Positions 38,201-50,283 of a DNA stretch of 64,000 nucleotides are shown here, piece after piece (the first letter of the stretch is position 1; every line of letters starts with the position of its first letter). The position numbers and the translations under genes are program-made. This DNA is from Vespula vulgaris. Taxonomy: Eukaryota; Arthropoda; Insecta; Hymenoptera; Vespidae. The notes below the pieces were generated by a model. It worked only from the letters and a program-made list of their open reading frames with translations, ran no database searches and had not been told where the DNA came from. The stretch is from assembly GCF_905475345.1 (NCBI RefSeq), contig NC_066591.1, positions 6,416,001 to 6,480,000 on the forward strand, given 5' to 3'.

Positions 38201-41200
38201 ATCAAACGTGCGTCGAGCCGTAACGAAAATTAATTGATGATTATAATATACAAGAATCTACTGGATATGCATGTATGCAGGTTACGCGTTAGCCAATCTC
38301 CAGTATGAACTCTGAGCGGAGTTACTAACATCCCACATCATCTATCTAGGACAAGTATGTCGTCGAAGAAATGGTATAGAGATCGGGATGATTAAACTAT
38401 GCACTTTGGAAAATATTTGTTTTTAACAAACTACGATCGTTTGTTGAAAAAGCATCCTATTGTAAAAAGTATCTAAGTTCGAAACGAATCTATTTATCTC
38501 ACAAAAATATTATTCCAAAATAATTTTCTTGAAATAATAATCTAAAGTCACGGACAAGTCCTACGAAGGAACGAAGGATAAATATTCTTACGTTTCCTTG
38601 ACACCATACCAGATTCTCCAAACAGGCGTGTATATACTCGACGCCGTTTACGGATTTCTTGAGTTTCAAGGTATCCTTACTTGATCTTCACAAATAAAAG
38701 ATAAGAAATAATTTTTCCTCGTCTTTTATTTCACGGTGATTACTTTTTAAGTCGCCGCCTCACGGTAATAACGAATGTTCGAGACTAATTAAAGGAATCC
38801 AATTATCGTCCTAATTATTAAAAATAATGAAGGAACGTAGAGATATACGGAAATATATAAGAAAACTTGTCCAGAATTTACGGTCAATAGAAGTAAATTG
38901 TTCCAAATCACGCTACGAATAAGTCCATAAAATTAATTTTCGTTCGTAAAATCTCTTTCGCATCTGCGATTAATCTATAAAGAAGGGTAGAAAAGAATTT
39001 GATCATAATCCGTTATTAAATGTGATGTAACGATGTAATGTCGTTTGAACATTAACATTTCCGGATTTAATTCTTATCCTTGTCAAGGACATCGACGTTG
39101 AACGTTCATGAGTATTGTATGTATATACTTACGATGTACACAATGCAATTAGCATTCGTGACATACGATAATTATTCGTGTTTTATTAGAAGATCGAACT
39201 GGCGATGTCCTGGCTTGATAATGGAAACTGATTCTTTTGAATTTGTATAACAACTGTTCGTAAAGGAGCACAATGATCGGATTACGAGTTACATATAATT
39301 ATATTTATTTAGAAGATACTAGAAAAGATACTCTGGTATTTAATAAATTTCTGAGATACCGATCGAAAGATCTCATCAGACTTTGAACTACTTCGTTTGA
39401 AATTCGTTTCTCGAGTTTCTCTTACGTCGTTTTTCTCCTTTATACATACATAAATTGTACGAGCTTAATAGAATTCAAAAAAGTTTTAATAAACGTATGA
39501 ACGAAAAATGAACAGTTTCAAAAATGTTTAATTTTATTTCGTTGGAACAAAGTAAGCGTATCCAAATATTAATGGAAATTAAATTCAATTGCAATGAATG
39601 TATACTCTTGATAAGATTTCTTTTTTTAATGAATTCTAACAGGCTGGAAAGTTTGCACTTATAATTCAGCAACATCCTGTATACATATATGTACATTAAA
39701 AATGCCATTTTTTGAGTTCGTTCGAGTCAGGTTAACGACCTCTAATACAAAGATTTGCTTCGTTCGCCTTCGTCTATCGTTCAAACTTTTTACTTCTATT
39801 TCTTCTTTTTCTTCTTCCGAAATCTCTATTTCGTCGACTTACAAAGAAGATGAACGAATCGGTAATACCATTCAATAAGATTCGATTGTCGTCACATTAG
39901 TTACGCCGTAAGCTCCTCTGAGAGTCACGTTTGAGACGATATCTCGCGTTCAATAACGAATTTATCAGATAGCGGCACTATTCGATCGAAATACCAAACT
40001 TTTGATTGAACCACCTCGATACGATGTCTCATACCTTTTCCTTATTAACTGCCAAGCTATTTTTATAGAAATCGGTCATCAATATAACAATTTTATTTTC
40101 TATCGTTTCTTATGTTTCGTCATTGTTCATTATTTCACATAATTCATCAGTTTTCATCATTTTTTGCATCACATTACCGTTCATCGTCGATTACATTGGT
40201 AGAATCGAATACTGGTTATCTATGAACACTACGACATCAGCATATTAAATTCAAAGGCGATATGTGAAAGGTCATCGTAAGCTCAGACTACAGTCTTCTT
40301 TGAAATAAGAAAGTATTGCAGGAAAGTAAACAACGACCTTGATTATCTTAGATATTTCTAAAAAATAAATCACTTTTTCGTCCAATAATTATCGTATTTT
40401 CGATCACCTTGCACGAGAAGATTTAAAAAAAAAATCATAAGATCAGCCAGTAGAATTATAAAACTGTAGACTACAACGAGTAGATATGTAGATGCGGAGT
40501 GGAAACGACCTTCCAGTGTCAGCGACCACGGGTCACTCGTCTTGAGGAGAACGTTGCGGTTATGGTTTACGTATTACAAAGTTGGTGAACGTTGCGACTC
40601 TATGTACTGAGGATCAACCTCGATCATCGTGCATATACCATTCGTACATTATAATCGACGACAAACTTGTCATATGAAAAGCATACGACCCTGAACAGGG
40701 ACAGTGCAATTAAAAAATATTTAATTAACAAAACGAAGAGAGTAATCATTTCCTTTGATTTTCTCTTATAACTATGCCATACTTTCTATTTGTTTCTTTC
40801 GAAAGAACTTCCTCGAGAAAACGAGCCTTACCTGGTCTTTTAAAGACAAAGGAGAATAGAAGTTTGGGACAAAATTCAAGCAAAATCGTAAAAGAAAGCT
40901 TGCAAGGATCGTTCTTCTTGTATTACTCGTTTTGAAGATAATCGATCTTTCAGAGAGCTTCTCTCGAGACATCCGTCCCTGGTTCTATCCGCCTCGCGGA
41001 CGGTGACAGACGCGCAACGCAAGGCGATTGTCTACGTGACCATCGTTGCTTCCTGCCCGATGTGTCCTACATATCCGCTTGTCGATGTCACTCGGCTCGG
41101 TAGACTCGCGTTCCATCGGAGACTCCACGAATCTCGATGTTTTCTCGTTGTCTCTCTATCACGATATAAATAGAAGATCCTTTTTTATTTTTCTCTAGGT

Positions 41201-44200
41201 CTTGTACATAAGGTGTTAAAGTATTAGGATTATTTTCCTCGTCATCGCGATATAAAAAGTCTATGTTGTTTTTTATTTTCTCTAGGTCAACCCGTTGTCG
41301 AAGTACCTGGAGAAAATGCAACGGTTATGACAGATGTTGAACAAATTACGTTAGAAAATAATGAGACAAGAGATCAATCGACGAACGATACCCTCCAAGG
41401 AACACCAACACCCGTGCACTTCCTTCATGTGCCTAAACACACGGAAACGCAGCTTGGCTCGTCCGTTCTTTTGCCATGCAGAACGACGAATCCCGTTGCT
41501 GAATGTCAATGGTCCTGGCAGCCATTACCGCCAATTCATCTGCCGCTTCCGGACATCAGTGAGAGTCCAAATGACTCCATGAGTTAGTTTCTTTTTCCTT
41601 ATAATAGAATTATCTAAAGGAGTAAAAGGGCATAAGCAAAAAGACCTTTTAACGCGATATTTTTGCACGATATCTTTCCTTTGTCTATCTGTAAAACTAC
41701 ATTTATAAATGAATTCCCTATTTCGATCTACAACGATTAGTAACTACAACGTCACCAACGTCGACAACAGCCCCAACGGCACATTCATTGCCGGTCAGAC
41801 GATTTCCAGCTTTTGGAAACAGCAGTAACGATTGTTCCGTCCGATTTTCGAGTATGAAGCACGAACAGACTGGATACTGGACTTGTGCCGCAAGGAATTC
41901 AACGAACGATCCTTTCACCGCCACGGTACCCGCCAAGTTAACCATCGTTAACGATCAAGGTACGAATCGCGAAGGATCACCGTTCGCATCAAGAGTTTCT
42001 TATCGAGAGATAAGAAACGCATCATGCGTAATAAAATTGACCACAAAGACGTTGTATACTGCGTATATTCAATATATAGCTTTCGAAAATAATATTTGCA
42101 CAATTGTTTTTTGACTACCAAGAATTATGGATGTCTTTTGTATCTTATCTTTTTATGTCGTTAAATTTTTAATTTATGTTTGATTACCATGGTCTCTTAC
42201 GTAGCCGTCGAAAAATATACACGCCATCGTACGATATGAATACGGCGCCGTCCCCCGTGTTCTTTCCGACATAATCCAAGATTGCAAAAGAAAACAATCG
42301 CGATTTACGCGATATTGTTTTAATTACTGTGGCATTAACAATTTATTTGTTCTTGTAAAAAAATTTATCTTGTCGAATCATGATCGAGACAATGGACGTT
42401 GTTAATAAAAATGTTGATGCTACAGTTTTATAGAGAAAAACGAAGCAAAGATGAAAGTAAAATAAAAATAAATTGTAAAAATGAAAACGATGATATGAAA
42501 AAGAAAGATATCAAACTTACGCGTACGCGCTTTTCAACGTATAAAACCAGATCCGTCGAAAAACTTCGATATACTAAAATACAATAAGAAAATATGTTTC
42601 ACGTAGGATCTCTCATTACCTTCGTTAAACACGAAGAAGCGATAGAGGTCGTAGCAGGCTCCTCCGCACAAATAATGTGCAGAACAAAATTACCTGTACG
42701 TGAGTGTCAATGGTCTTGGCGAAGATTGAACCAATCCGAACCTTGGAACTTAGAAGTAAAGAAATTTCCAGCTTTTGGAAACGACAGCACCGATTGCAGC
42801 ATCAAGTTCAAAAACGTTCTAGCGGAACAAGAAGGCTATTGGAGTTGTGGCGCACGTATAGATCCAAACTCGTCATTTGTACGATCGAATCCAGTTCGAT
42901 TTTTGATATCTGAAGGTATGCGAAAATGCAATAGTCTAGGAAATTCAATCCCATTTCTTCGTTACGTTTGCGTAGTTTCTCTTATTCATGTCACTTTCTA
43001 AATTAATATCTTATTTCAGTTGAATTCGTGCAGTTGTCTCGAGGCGTACAAGTGGCTGCCGGTGAATCCGTGCTCCTAAGGTGCTTGGTCAATAAACCCG
43101 TAATACGCTGTGAATGGTCCTGGAGAGCAACGAACTCGAGTAAGGAACCTTTACTCGTAAAGACGTTCGCTCCAAATAAAGATGCCGATCACGACTGCTC
43201 CGTACGATTTAAAAACATCCTTTACGAGGAAGAAGGACTGTGGACTTGTGGAATTCGATTGTCACCTGACGGTATACTCCATGAAGCACCATCGGCAACT
43301 GTGAGTCTTTTACCATCGGGTAAGCATTGGAACAAGATTTTCCTTTTTAATTCAAGAAAGACGAGCTCGAGAGCTTTCTTTCTTATATCTTTATACGTTT
43401 CAGCTAAAGTGAACTTGGTGGAAATACCAACAGATATCACAGTGCCTCTAGGTACCGAAGTTACCTTGAAATGTATCACTAATAGCCGCGTAGAGAAATG
43501 TGTCTGGAGTTGGAAAGCACTTCATGGAAACGATCCTGAGATCGTGCTTCGAGAATTCCCAAGTAACGGTGATCTTGGCAGGGATTGTTCACTCGTTCTT
43601 TCACATGTTCGCAACGAGGAACAAGGATTGTGGAATTGTCAGGTATCCATACCGTCACTTAATACGATGCTGTCTTCTCCATTCGTCAAACTGTTAACAT
43701 TCGAACAGGGTAAGCTTTTGTTAGAAAAGAGACATGTAAGAAAATCGACGTATACGATTGTTAAATAATGCTTCTCTTCCTTTCAGACGAAGTGAAATTT
43801 TCAGAACTCTCGCAGGACATTCAAATATCATCGGGTGGTACCATACTCCTACGATGTGTAACATCATTGCCAGTAGAACAATGTCGATGGTCCTTGACAC
43901 CAGTGAATTCTAATACGACCGTAGTGGTGAAACAATTCCCAGCAGCCGGAAGCGAATCAAGGGATTGCAGCGTCAGGTTGAGCCATGCCCTGGCCGAGCA
44001 AGAAGGTCTTTGGACCTGCGGTGCCAGAATACATGGTCGTGAGAATTATACGGATGCACCGCCAGCGAAATTAAGTCTCCTTGAGCCAGGTATCATCGAA
44101 TCCTGAAAGAAGGATAGACGATCTTGTTGCATAGCGCCCTTCCTTGCACACACGGTCGAGGGTGAATGCACTCCGTATCGTCGATTTCGATCGTTCCTCG

Positions 44201-47200
44201 ATCTTCCACGTAGCGACCTTGAAACGATATCCGATCGAATGATATCGCGGATATTTTTACAAGAACGATTCTTATCCCGTTTAACTTCGGACGACTTACG
44301 TACGACTATAGACACCGCTTCTTCGTGTTTAGTGACTAAAGTCAACAATTTTAATTTCCAATAAAACTAGTAAAAATCGTCTCGACTTCGCGTTGTTCGA
44401 ATTAGGATTTAAACGCGTATTCATTTGCTTTTGATTGATAGAAATCGTCGATGGGGCGATCTTGGCGATATTTAGAGATTAGTAAATCATTGTTGAATTG
44501 CTTTTAGCTTAAGATGTGTGTTCTCTATGGAGTAAGGTATGTATGTAGATAATCGCGTTTTCAAAACACCCACAACAGCGGGTAAGGAATAAAAATCAAT
44601 CCACGATATATGTCGTTCGAGTATCTTTCATGGTGACGGTGAAGACATGCAAGACTAAGAGGTGTGAAACTGTGGGATCTTGGTATATTAAAAAGGTCAA
44701 GTTTTACACGGGTGTTCCTAGACTGTGATCTTTAATATGGGTCTCGGAAGAGCACATAAGCAACTTCTCTTTCTTTCTTCCTATCGTCGTTTTGTACACA
44801 TAGTACACGATCGATGAATTCCTGAATCGATCCTATATCGATCGCTATGTAGATATTGATTTTTGACTGAATATAAAATTAAATTTTATGCAGAAAAAGT
44901 ACTTCGCTGCGCTCCGTAAGGTAGCACCTTGACTTTATTCATAAAACATTTCTTTTTTTTCCCTTTCTTTTTAGACACGACCGCAGGAAGTGTCTTATTT
45001 TATTTTTACCTCATCACCACATCGATGTTACCATGCATTTTTCATTAAACGGTGCTACTACGACGCAAATTTAATATTGCATTTTCTTTTTTGCATCGGA
45101 CCATACTACTTTAATTATAACTCGCCGTGTACATACAATATTCTTCTTCGTTACATCTCTCACATATATTCGATGAATCATTAAATCATTGCATTTAAGA
45201 TTTATCGATTTATCATGTTATTACTACAATGGCACGGTGCGTCTTCTTTTTTTTTCTTCTTAGAAACGACGTTTATCAGCCAAGATCATACGCTAAATCG
45301 ATTTCGCATTTAGAACAATTAATATTACATCAAAAAGTACGTGATGCTTATGTCACATACGTTTGTATATTTTATCGTTCGTACCATTTCAATTACATTT
45401 TTTCTCATTTTCGTATTATTTATTACTTTAATTACGTCAGTAATGCGGTCATATCTCTTTTGCATAGTGAGAACAAATGCGTGCGTGTGCGTGAAAGGGA
45501 GAAAAAATATTGTATTGTTTCTTTTAAATTAATTCCAGAGGCTTTTAGAAACACTTTTTGTAATTTAATCATTTAATTTATAAGTTAAGGAGTCTCAGAA
45601 ACCTGAAATCTTTAAATTATTAACAATGTCAACGTATTAGTAATGCTACTTCTATTATTAACAATCGTATTAAAGACTCGATCGTTTTCTTTCTTCGTCG
45701 TACGTTGTATATTAAATTAACAAATTTGTTTTTAAATTCTGATATTTCATCTATCGTAGAACATTTTGTAACTAAAATTCGATGTTTATTAGTTTGTGTT
45801 ACTTCTTTCGTAAGCGAAGGATTGCAATAGATGGAGTAAGAAAGGTTTAATAGAATGGTATTTTGATTGAATCGAATAGCACAAGTATTGAACAATATTT
45901 TATAGAATATTAAAATTAAGTAGTTAATTTTTAATATTAAGAATTTAATATCATATAGATATCATACACTATGCGACATTGTTTTTCGCTAATTTTGCAA
46001 AATCCTTCATTCATTAAATAAGTTATAAGCCACAAATATCTTTCAATATAAATGCTTAAATGCTCTGTGTGCCATTAAGTCTATTTGGCTTCTATGAAAT
46101 AAATATCACATAAAATAATCTGCATTCAATGATTCATATATATATTGGCCATAAATATTATAAATATTATTACTGTAACCAGGTATACTAAATAAATGGA
46201 AATCTTAAAATCGTGCACTAGCCTTTTCATTATCACCACCTGTCTGTAGTAGTTAGGTTGACTAAAATACATTTTTTCATCAATGTGCATTAAATGTGCC
46301 GTTTAGTATCACTTATGCACATAATTTTTCGACACGCTTGAACACATTGCACATATTGAAAAATGATGTACTATTCACAAGCATTAAAAAAAAACAGCTT
46401 CTGGTGAACGGGGCAATGATTATAAAAATAAATATAAAAAAACAATCACAGTGGATAATGATTTATAGAACCTGTGATAGTCACCCTTTGGGCAGCTCCT
46501 CATCAAATGGTCAAGTTGGCTTGTAAATTAGGACAAGTTCCTGTAGGAGCTCAATGTCATTGGATACATGCACCAAATATCTATATACATCAAAATGTTA
46601 CAAATACAGCAAAAAAAGACAGGTGAAATTTTACAATAATTTGATTATATCACATTGTAGTATATTCTCACGTATTTTCAAAATAGGCACAATCTTCAAA
46701 TGGATTATTCTACTGGGATATGCACAATAGAATTCAAACCTGATTATTCAGACTTAGGACAGTGGACTTGCAGATTTACAAGAGATAACAAAAATACTGA
46801 CATAGAATTGGGAAGTGCAACACTCATCTTACTTAATACACTTGCTGGTTTGTAATATTATGTTATCCATTTTTAACTCCTTATTTATAAATAGTTACAA
46901 GTGTTTTCTATGATTTTATAGATGAAAAACTTGGATGGATTGTTGGTGCTTTAACTGCTATTATTTTATTTTTAATGATTATTGTAGTAGTTATAGTAGT
47001 TTGTAAAACTCGACTTTTTGTAAGATCACCAGAAATATTAGAAACAATGCCTGCTTCAAGAAAACAACAAAATTTGCAATGCACCAACGACAGAAGAATA
47101 GAGCATGATAATTGTAGTAATATTACTAATAGTAATAATATTTTACCAAACAGAAGCCCACACTTGTACGAAAGAGTAGAAAAATATAATGTTGTAACAC

Positions 47201-47229
47201 CAAAATTATATGAAAACTTTGGATTGTAA
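35284..47229 (+). CDS. Single-pass membrane protein with six four-cysteine Ig domains (fasciclin III-like)
   Basis: Exons: 35284-35344 (signal peptide, MTPTAFSKMIVFFCLLLLCK), 41286-41582, 41741-41959, 42607-42915, 43020-43319, 43404-43709, 43787-44089, 46481-46622, 46687-46847, 46922-47229. About 801 residues, all junctions in frame. Each Ig domain has four cysteines in the same order: C in strand B, C in an ECQWSW-like motif, C in a DCSVRF-like motif, and C in a GxWxCGxR motif. This suggests the usual B-F disulfide plus a second one, the pattern I know from the first domain of fly fasciclin III. The last exon carries a hydrophobic segment (WIVGALTAIILFLMIIVVVI) and a cytoplasmic tail of about 70 residues ending YENFGL. 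Likely a cell-surface adhesion or recognition protein. The orthologue is not identified. Confidence 0.8.
35345..41285 (+). other. First intron of the Ig-domain gene (5.9 kb)
   Basis: Separates the signal-peptide exon from the rest. No conserved coding segment seen. A GC-richer patch at about 37850-38060 and another at about 40480-41100 might be regulatory. The last 200 bp contain a tandemly duplicated 3' splice-site region (acceptors at 41198 and 41285). Confidence 0.6.
42607..44089 (+). CDS. Four one-exon Ig domains with phase-1 borders
   Basis: Exons 42607-42915 (309 bp), 43020-43319 (300 bp), 43404-43709 (306 bp) and 43787-44089 (303 bp) each encode one complete four-cysteine Ig domain. 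All start and end in phase 1, so each can be skipped or duplicated without shifting the frame. Introns between them are only 77-104 bp. Confidence 0.85.
44090..44106 (+). CDS. Read-through end of Ig exon 5 (possible secreted isoform)
   Basis: If the donor at 44090 (gtatca) is not used, translation runs on for five codons (GIIES) to TGA at 44104-44106. This would release a protein with five Ig domains and no membrane segment. The following intron is 2.4 kb, far larger than its neighbours, so an early poly(A) site there is plausible. No transcript evidence is available. Confidence 0.35.
44107..46480 (+). other. Intron of the Ig-domain gene spanning a base-composition change
   Basis: No coding exon recognised. 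To about 44.9 kb the sequence is CpG-containing and mixed in composition; beyond it is strongly AT-rich and CpG-poor. Confidence 0.6.
46481..47229 (+). CDS. Sixth Ig domain, membrane helix and cytoplasmic tail of the Ig gene
   Basis: Exons 46481-46622 and 46687-46847 together encode the sixth Ig domain (LACKLGQ, QCHWIHAP, GICTIEFKP, GQWTCRF), with the same four-cysteine pattern as the earlier domains but split by an intron. The exon 46922-47229 gives the helix and the tail. Phase continuity from 44089 (phase 1) supports that this belongs to the same gene despite the 2.4-kb intron and the composition change. Confidence 0.78.
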
Positions 47230-47438
47230 ATTTATATGCGTCTACCAGAGACAAATAAGGTACATATCATTGCTTTTTCCTCAAACCTACTTTTACCTTA
47301 CATTATTGAAGACATTGTTAACTTATAAGAGTAAGTTAGTCTATAGGAGTAGAGTATACTTGTAAACAGTTATAAAAATTATCAAAATTTTGAGAAATAT
47401 ATCTTATATAAAATGTAAAACTGTTTCACATTATTACT

Positions 47439-48199
47439 CTATTTTAATGCATCGAGTTGGTTTTGTATTTTTTCTAAATTCATATATAAATCAGTGAGAG
47501 ACTTTTTATCAAATTCAATAGTTAATTTTGAGTCTTTCTCACCTGTAAAGTCTAACTGAAATAGTGTCATGGGACTAGCATCTTTGGAAATTGTTGAAGA
47601 TGATGATTGTATATTTAAACACCAATTAATATCTTTTACCTAAAAAAACAATTTTTAAAGTTTGGATCATAAAAGAAAATAATTTAACATTAAAATAATC
47701 TAAACTCAAATATTAGCTATTAACACATACCTGTGTAGGAAATATAGATCTTTTTCTGAGACATTCAATAATTCCTTTACCATAACTTAACCATGAATTA
47801 ACAAAAATTAACGTTTTATCTTCATCTAATTTACAAGTATCTTTTAAAGTAGATTCGAATTCTGCTGACTTCACTATATTAAAGGCAGCTTGTTTATAAA
47901 TAAGTGTTACTGCATCTAACAAAAAAGTTAATTCCTCTTTATTCAATTCTAAAGATACTAAAAGTTTCTCTTCTTCTTCTTCATTGAATGGTTTTACATT
48001 ACTAGTAGATTGCAAATTTTGACATATGCGATTAACAAGTAATCGAAATTTACCATTATCGATTCGATTTGCAATCTTCAAACCTTGTTGAAGACTGAAA
48101 AAATAAAAAAGTTAATACATATAATCAGAGTAAACAATAACAACAAGAAAAATGTTAATAACATTTTTACCAAGGTGTTATAGTAACCCAACTTTCCAT
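47439..48199 (-). CDS. COMMD10: COMM domain-containing protein 10
   Basis: Exons 48199-48171 (only 29 bp, MESWVTITP), 48094-47731 and 47639-47439, giving 197 residues (human 202). The N-terminal helical part reads IANRIDNGKFRLLVNRICQN and FNEEEEEKLLVSLELNKEEL, closely like human COMMD10. The C-terminal COMM domain begins near VKDINWCLNIQ and ends FDKKSLTDLYMNLEKIQNQL-DALK. COMMD10 is a subunit of the ten-member COMMD ring of the Commander complex, which recycles cargo from endosomes. Convergent with the Ig gene (210 bp between stop codons) and divergent from the APIP gene. Confidence 0.9.
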
Positions 48200-49043
48200 C
48201 ACGATACCTGAAGGTTGTTTACCATCTTTCGCTTGTAGGGTATGCGACTTCAACGACAGATGTGGACAAAATAAGAATTACAAGTGCAATAAGAAAATAC
48301 TATCCAAACTATACGCCTATTGTATCGCTATATAAGCTTATATAGATTATATCTCTTCCACATGTAACCTAACATTTGAGTTACTATATAAAAAATTTTT
48401 ATATCTAGTAAAAATAGATGGTAAACAGCCTTAAATATGATATATGCTATTTTAATCATTTCAATTTATGACTACGAACTCGATTAATATAAAAATAATT
48501 TCATAAGAGATTTTATATAAAAGTTTATAACTTACGAACATTTAAATATTATTTATATTAATATTATTTATATTATATTATCTAAATATTATATATATTA
48601 ATAATCGTCGTATATAATATTATTATATATAATAATATGCATATGAGATTACTTGTGCGTCTGCGCAGATCAAATCATGCTTGATAGAAGAAAAGAGAAA
48701 ACAAGTAATAAAGATTTTTTATTTGTGCGACATCTATAATTTTAAGTTATATCCGATTTCTTTTTTCTTATTGTTTTATTTGGCGGCATCTACTACTTCA
48801 ATCATTTCCGCTCGATTTTTTAATACGGATAACAATAGAAATGGTGAATATATTTTTCTTTGTTGACATATATTTATATGCTTTGATAAGGATCATGAGA
48901 TTATTAGTTAATGAGCAGATAAGAATAAAACATACGCCTGCGTATAATAATCATCTCAGAATCGTTCAAATTTTTTTATTCATTACCGTAGTAATTGATA
49001 AGAATTTCAGTCCCATTGCTATTAATATTACAAGCTTATTACC
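48200..49043. promoter_or_regulatory. Divergent promoter region between COMMD10 and APIP
   Basis: 845 bp of AT-rich sequence. It includes a ~115-bp element at 48241-48355 that recurs at 58406-58515, and a strongly AT region at 48540-48640. No core promoter motif fixed. Confidence 0.5.
48241..48355. repeat. Dispersed element, copy 1 (upstream of COMMD10)
   Basis: The first 48 bases match 58406-58453 at 41 positions, and 6 of the 7 differences are transitions. Similarity resumes around GCCTATT and GCTTATAT further on. It lies about 40 bp upstream of the COMMD10 ATG, in the same orientation relative to the gene as copy 2 is to METTL3. Confidence 0.7.
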
Positions 49044-50133
49044 ATGACTTCCAATAATGAGAAATTGTCAAAGGTATTGTTGCTGTATATTCTTCCAGTT
49101 TTAGTATATACTTAAAAAAATAATAATTAAAAAATGTTTACGTATGTTTACAATATTATATCATCATATTTTTATCAAATTTAACGTTATAGGAGCATCC
49201 TCGAAATCTTATACCTGAATTATGTCAGCAATTTTATCATTTAGGATGGGTTACTGGTACCGGTGGGGGTATATCCATCAAGCATGAGTTTGTAAATCTG
49301 TAATATTTATTATTAACTGTGAGATAAAAATATAAAAATAAAATAGAAATTTTACCATTATTTCAGAGACAAAATCTATATAGCTCCATCAGGTGTACAA
49401 AAAGAACGAATAAATGCAGATGATATATTTGTTCAAGATATAAATGGAAAAGATTTAGAACTACCTCCAGCTGAGAAAAAATTGAAAAAATCACAATGTA
49501 CTCCACTATTTATGTGCGCATATCTTAGAAGAAATGCTAATGCAGTCATTCATACTCATTCTAAAGTCGCTTTGATGGTTACTTTATTGTGGCCTGGAAA
49601 AGAATTTCGAGTCACTCATCTTGAAATGATTAAAGGTATATATCTTCTTACAAAATATACTTCTTACAAGATCATTCCCATATAGCAATGAATGAATGTA
49701 TTCATTAGTTAAATATATTTCTTCATAGGTATAAGAAATCAAAAGCTAGGAAGAGCTTATCGTTATGACGAAGAGTTAGTGGTACCTATAATAGAAAATA
49801 CACCTTTTGAAGAAGATTTAAGAGAAGAATTAGATAAAGCAATCATTGAATATCCAGAAACTTGTGCAGTTTTAGTACGTAGACATGGTGTTTATGTTTG
49901 GGGTGATACTTGGCAACAAGCTAAAACAATGTAAGTTACGTTTACTTTATATACATACTTTTGTAAAGTACATAGCGAAACCTATAAATAATATTTTTTA
50001 TGGGATTTCTAGGACTGAATGTTATGATTATTTATTTGATGTTGCCATACAAATGAAACAGTGTGGTCTAAATCCCATGGCAACTCCAGCAGAATATGAA
50101 CTTCATTATCAAACTAATGAATTAAAAATATAA
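49044..50133 (+). CDS. Apip: Methylthioribulose-1-phosphate dehydratase (APIP/MtnB)
   Basis: Class II aldolase/adducin-family zinc enzyme of the methionine salvage pathway. It dehydrates 5-methylthioribulose 1-phosphate in the cytosol. Exons 49044-49073, 49193-49287, 49367-49635, 49729-49930 and 50013-50133, giving 238 residues (human APIP 242). Clear motifs: GWVTGTGGGISIKH, IYIAPSGVQKERI, KKSQCTPLFM, zinc ligands in VIHTHSK, the presumed catalytic Glu in THLEMIKGI, VVPIIENTP, and the third zinc His in VRRHGVYVWG. The start ATG gives MTSNNEKLSKEHPRNLIPEL, as expected. Vertebrate APIP also restrains Apaf-1 and pyroptotic death. AATAAA at 50181-50186 is a likely poly(A) signal. Tail-to-tail with CWF19L1, 150 bp apart. 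Confidence 0.96.
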
Positions 50134-50283
50134 TTTTTGATAAATCTTTATCCCTCTGCAAATTAAAAATACTATAAAATAATAAAAGGAGGCAAATAAT
50201 CGTTTTAGTAATTATTGAAATTTGTGAACATATTATTTGTATCACAATGTAAAAATATTTTGTATATATATATATAAATTATT

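Noticed and set aside
37734..38223. 146-aa minus and 129-aa plus open frames inside the Ig gene's first intron
   Set aside because: They overlap each other, have biased composition and show no recognisable motif; more likely a GC-rich regulatory patch.
48360..48380. TAACCTAAC, resembling a telomerase RNA template for TTAGG telomeres, downstream of TATA-like sequence
   Set aside because: A few 9-mers of this kind are expected by chance in 64 kb on two strands (another lies inside the ankyrin coding sequence), and no other telomerase RNA feature was seen.
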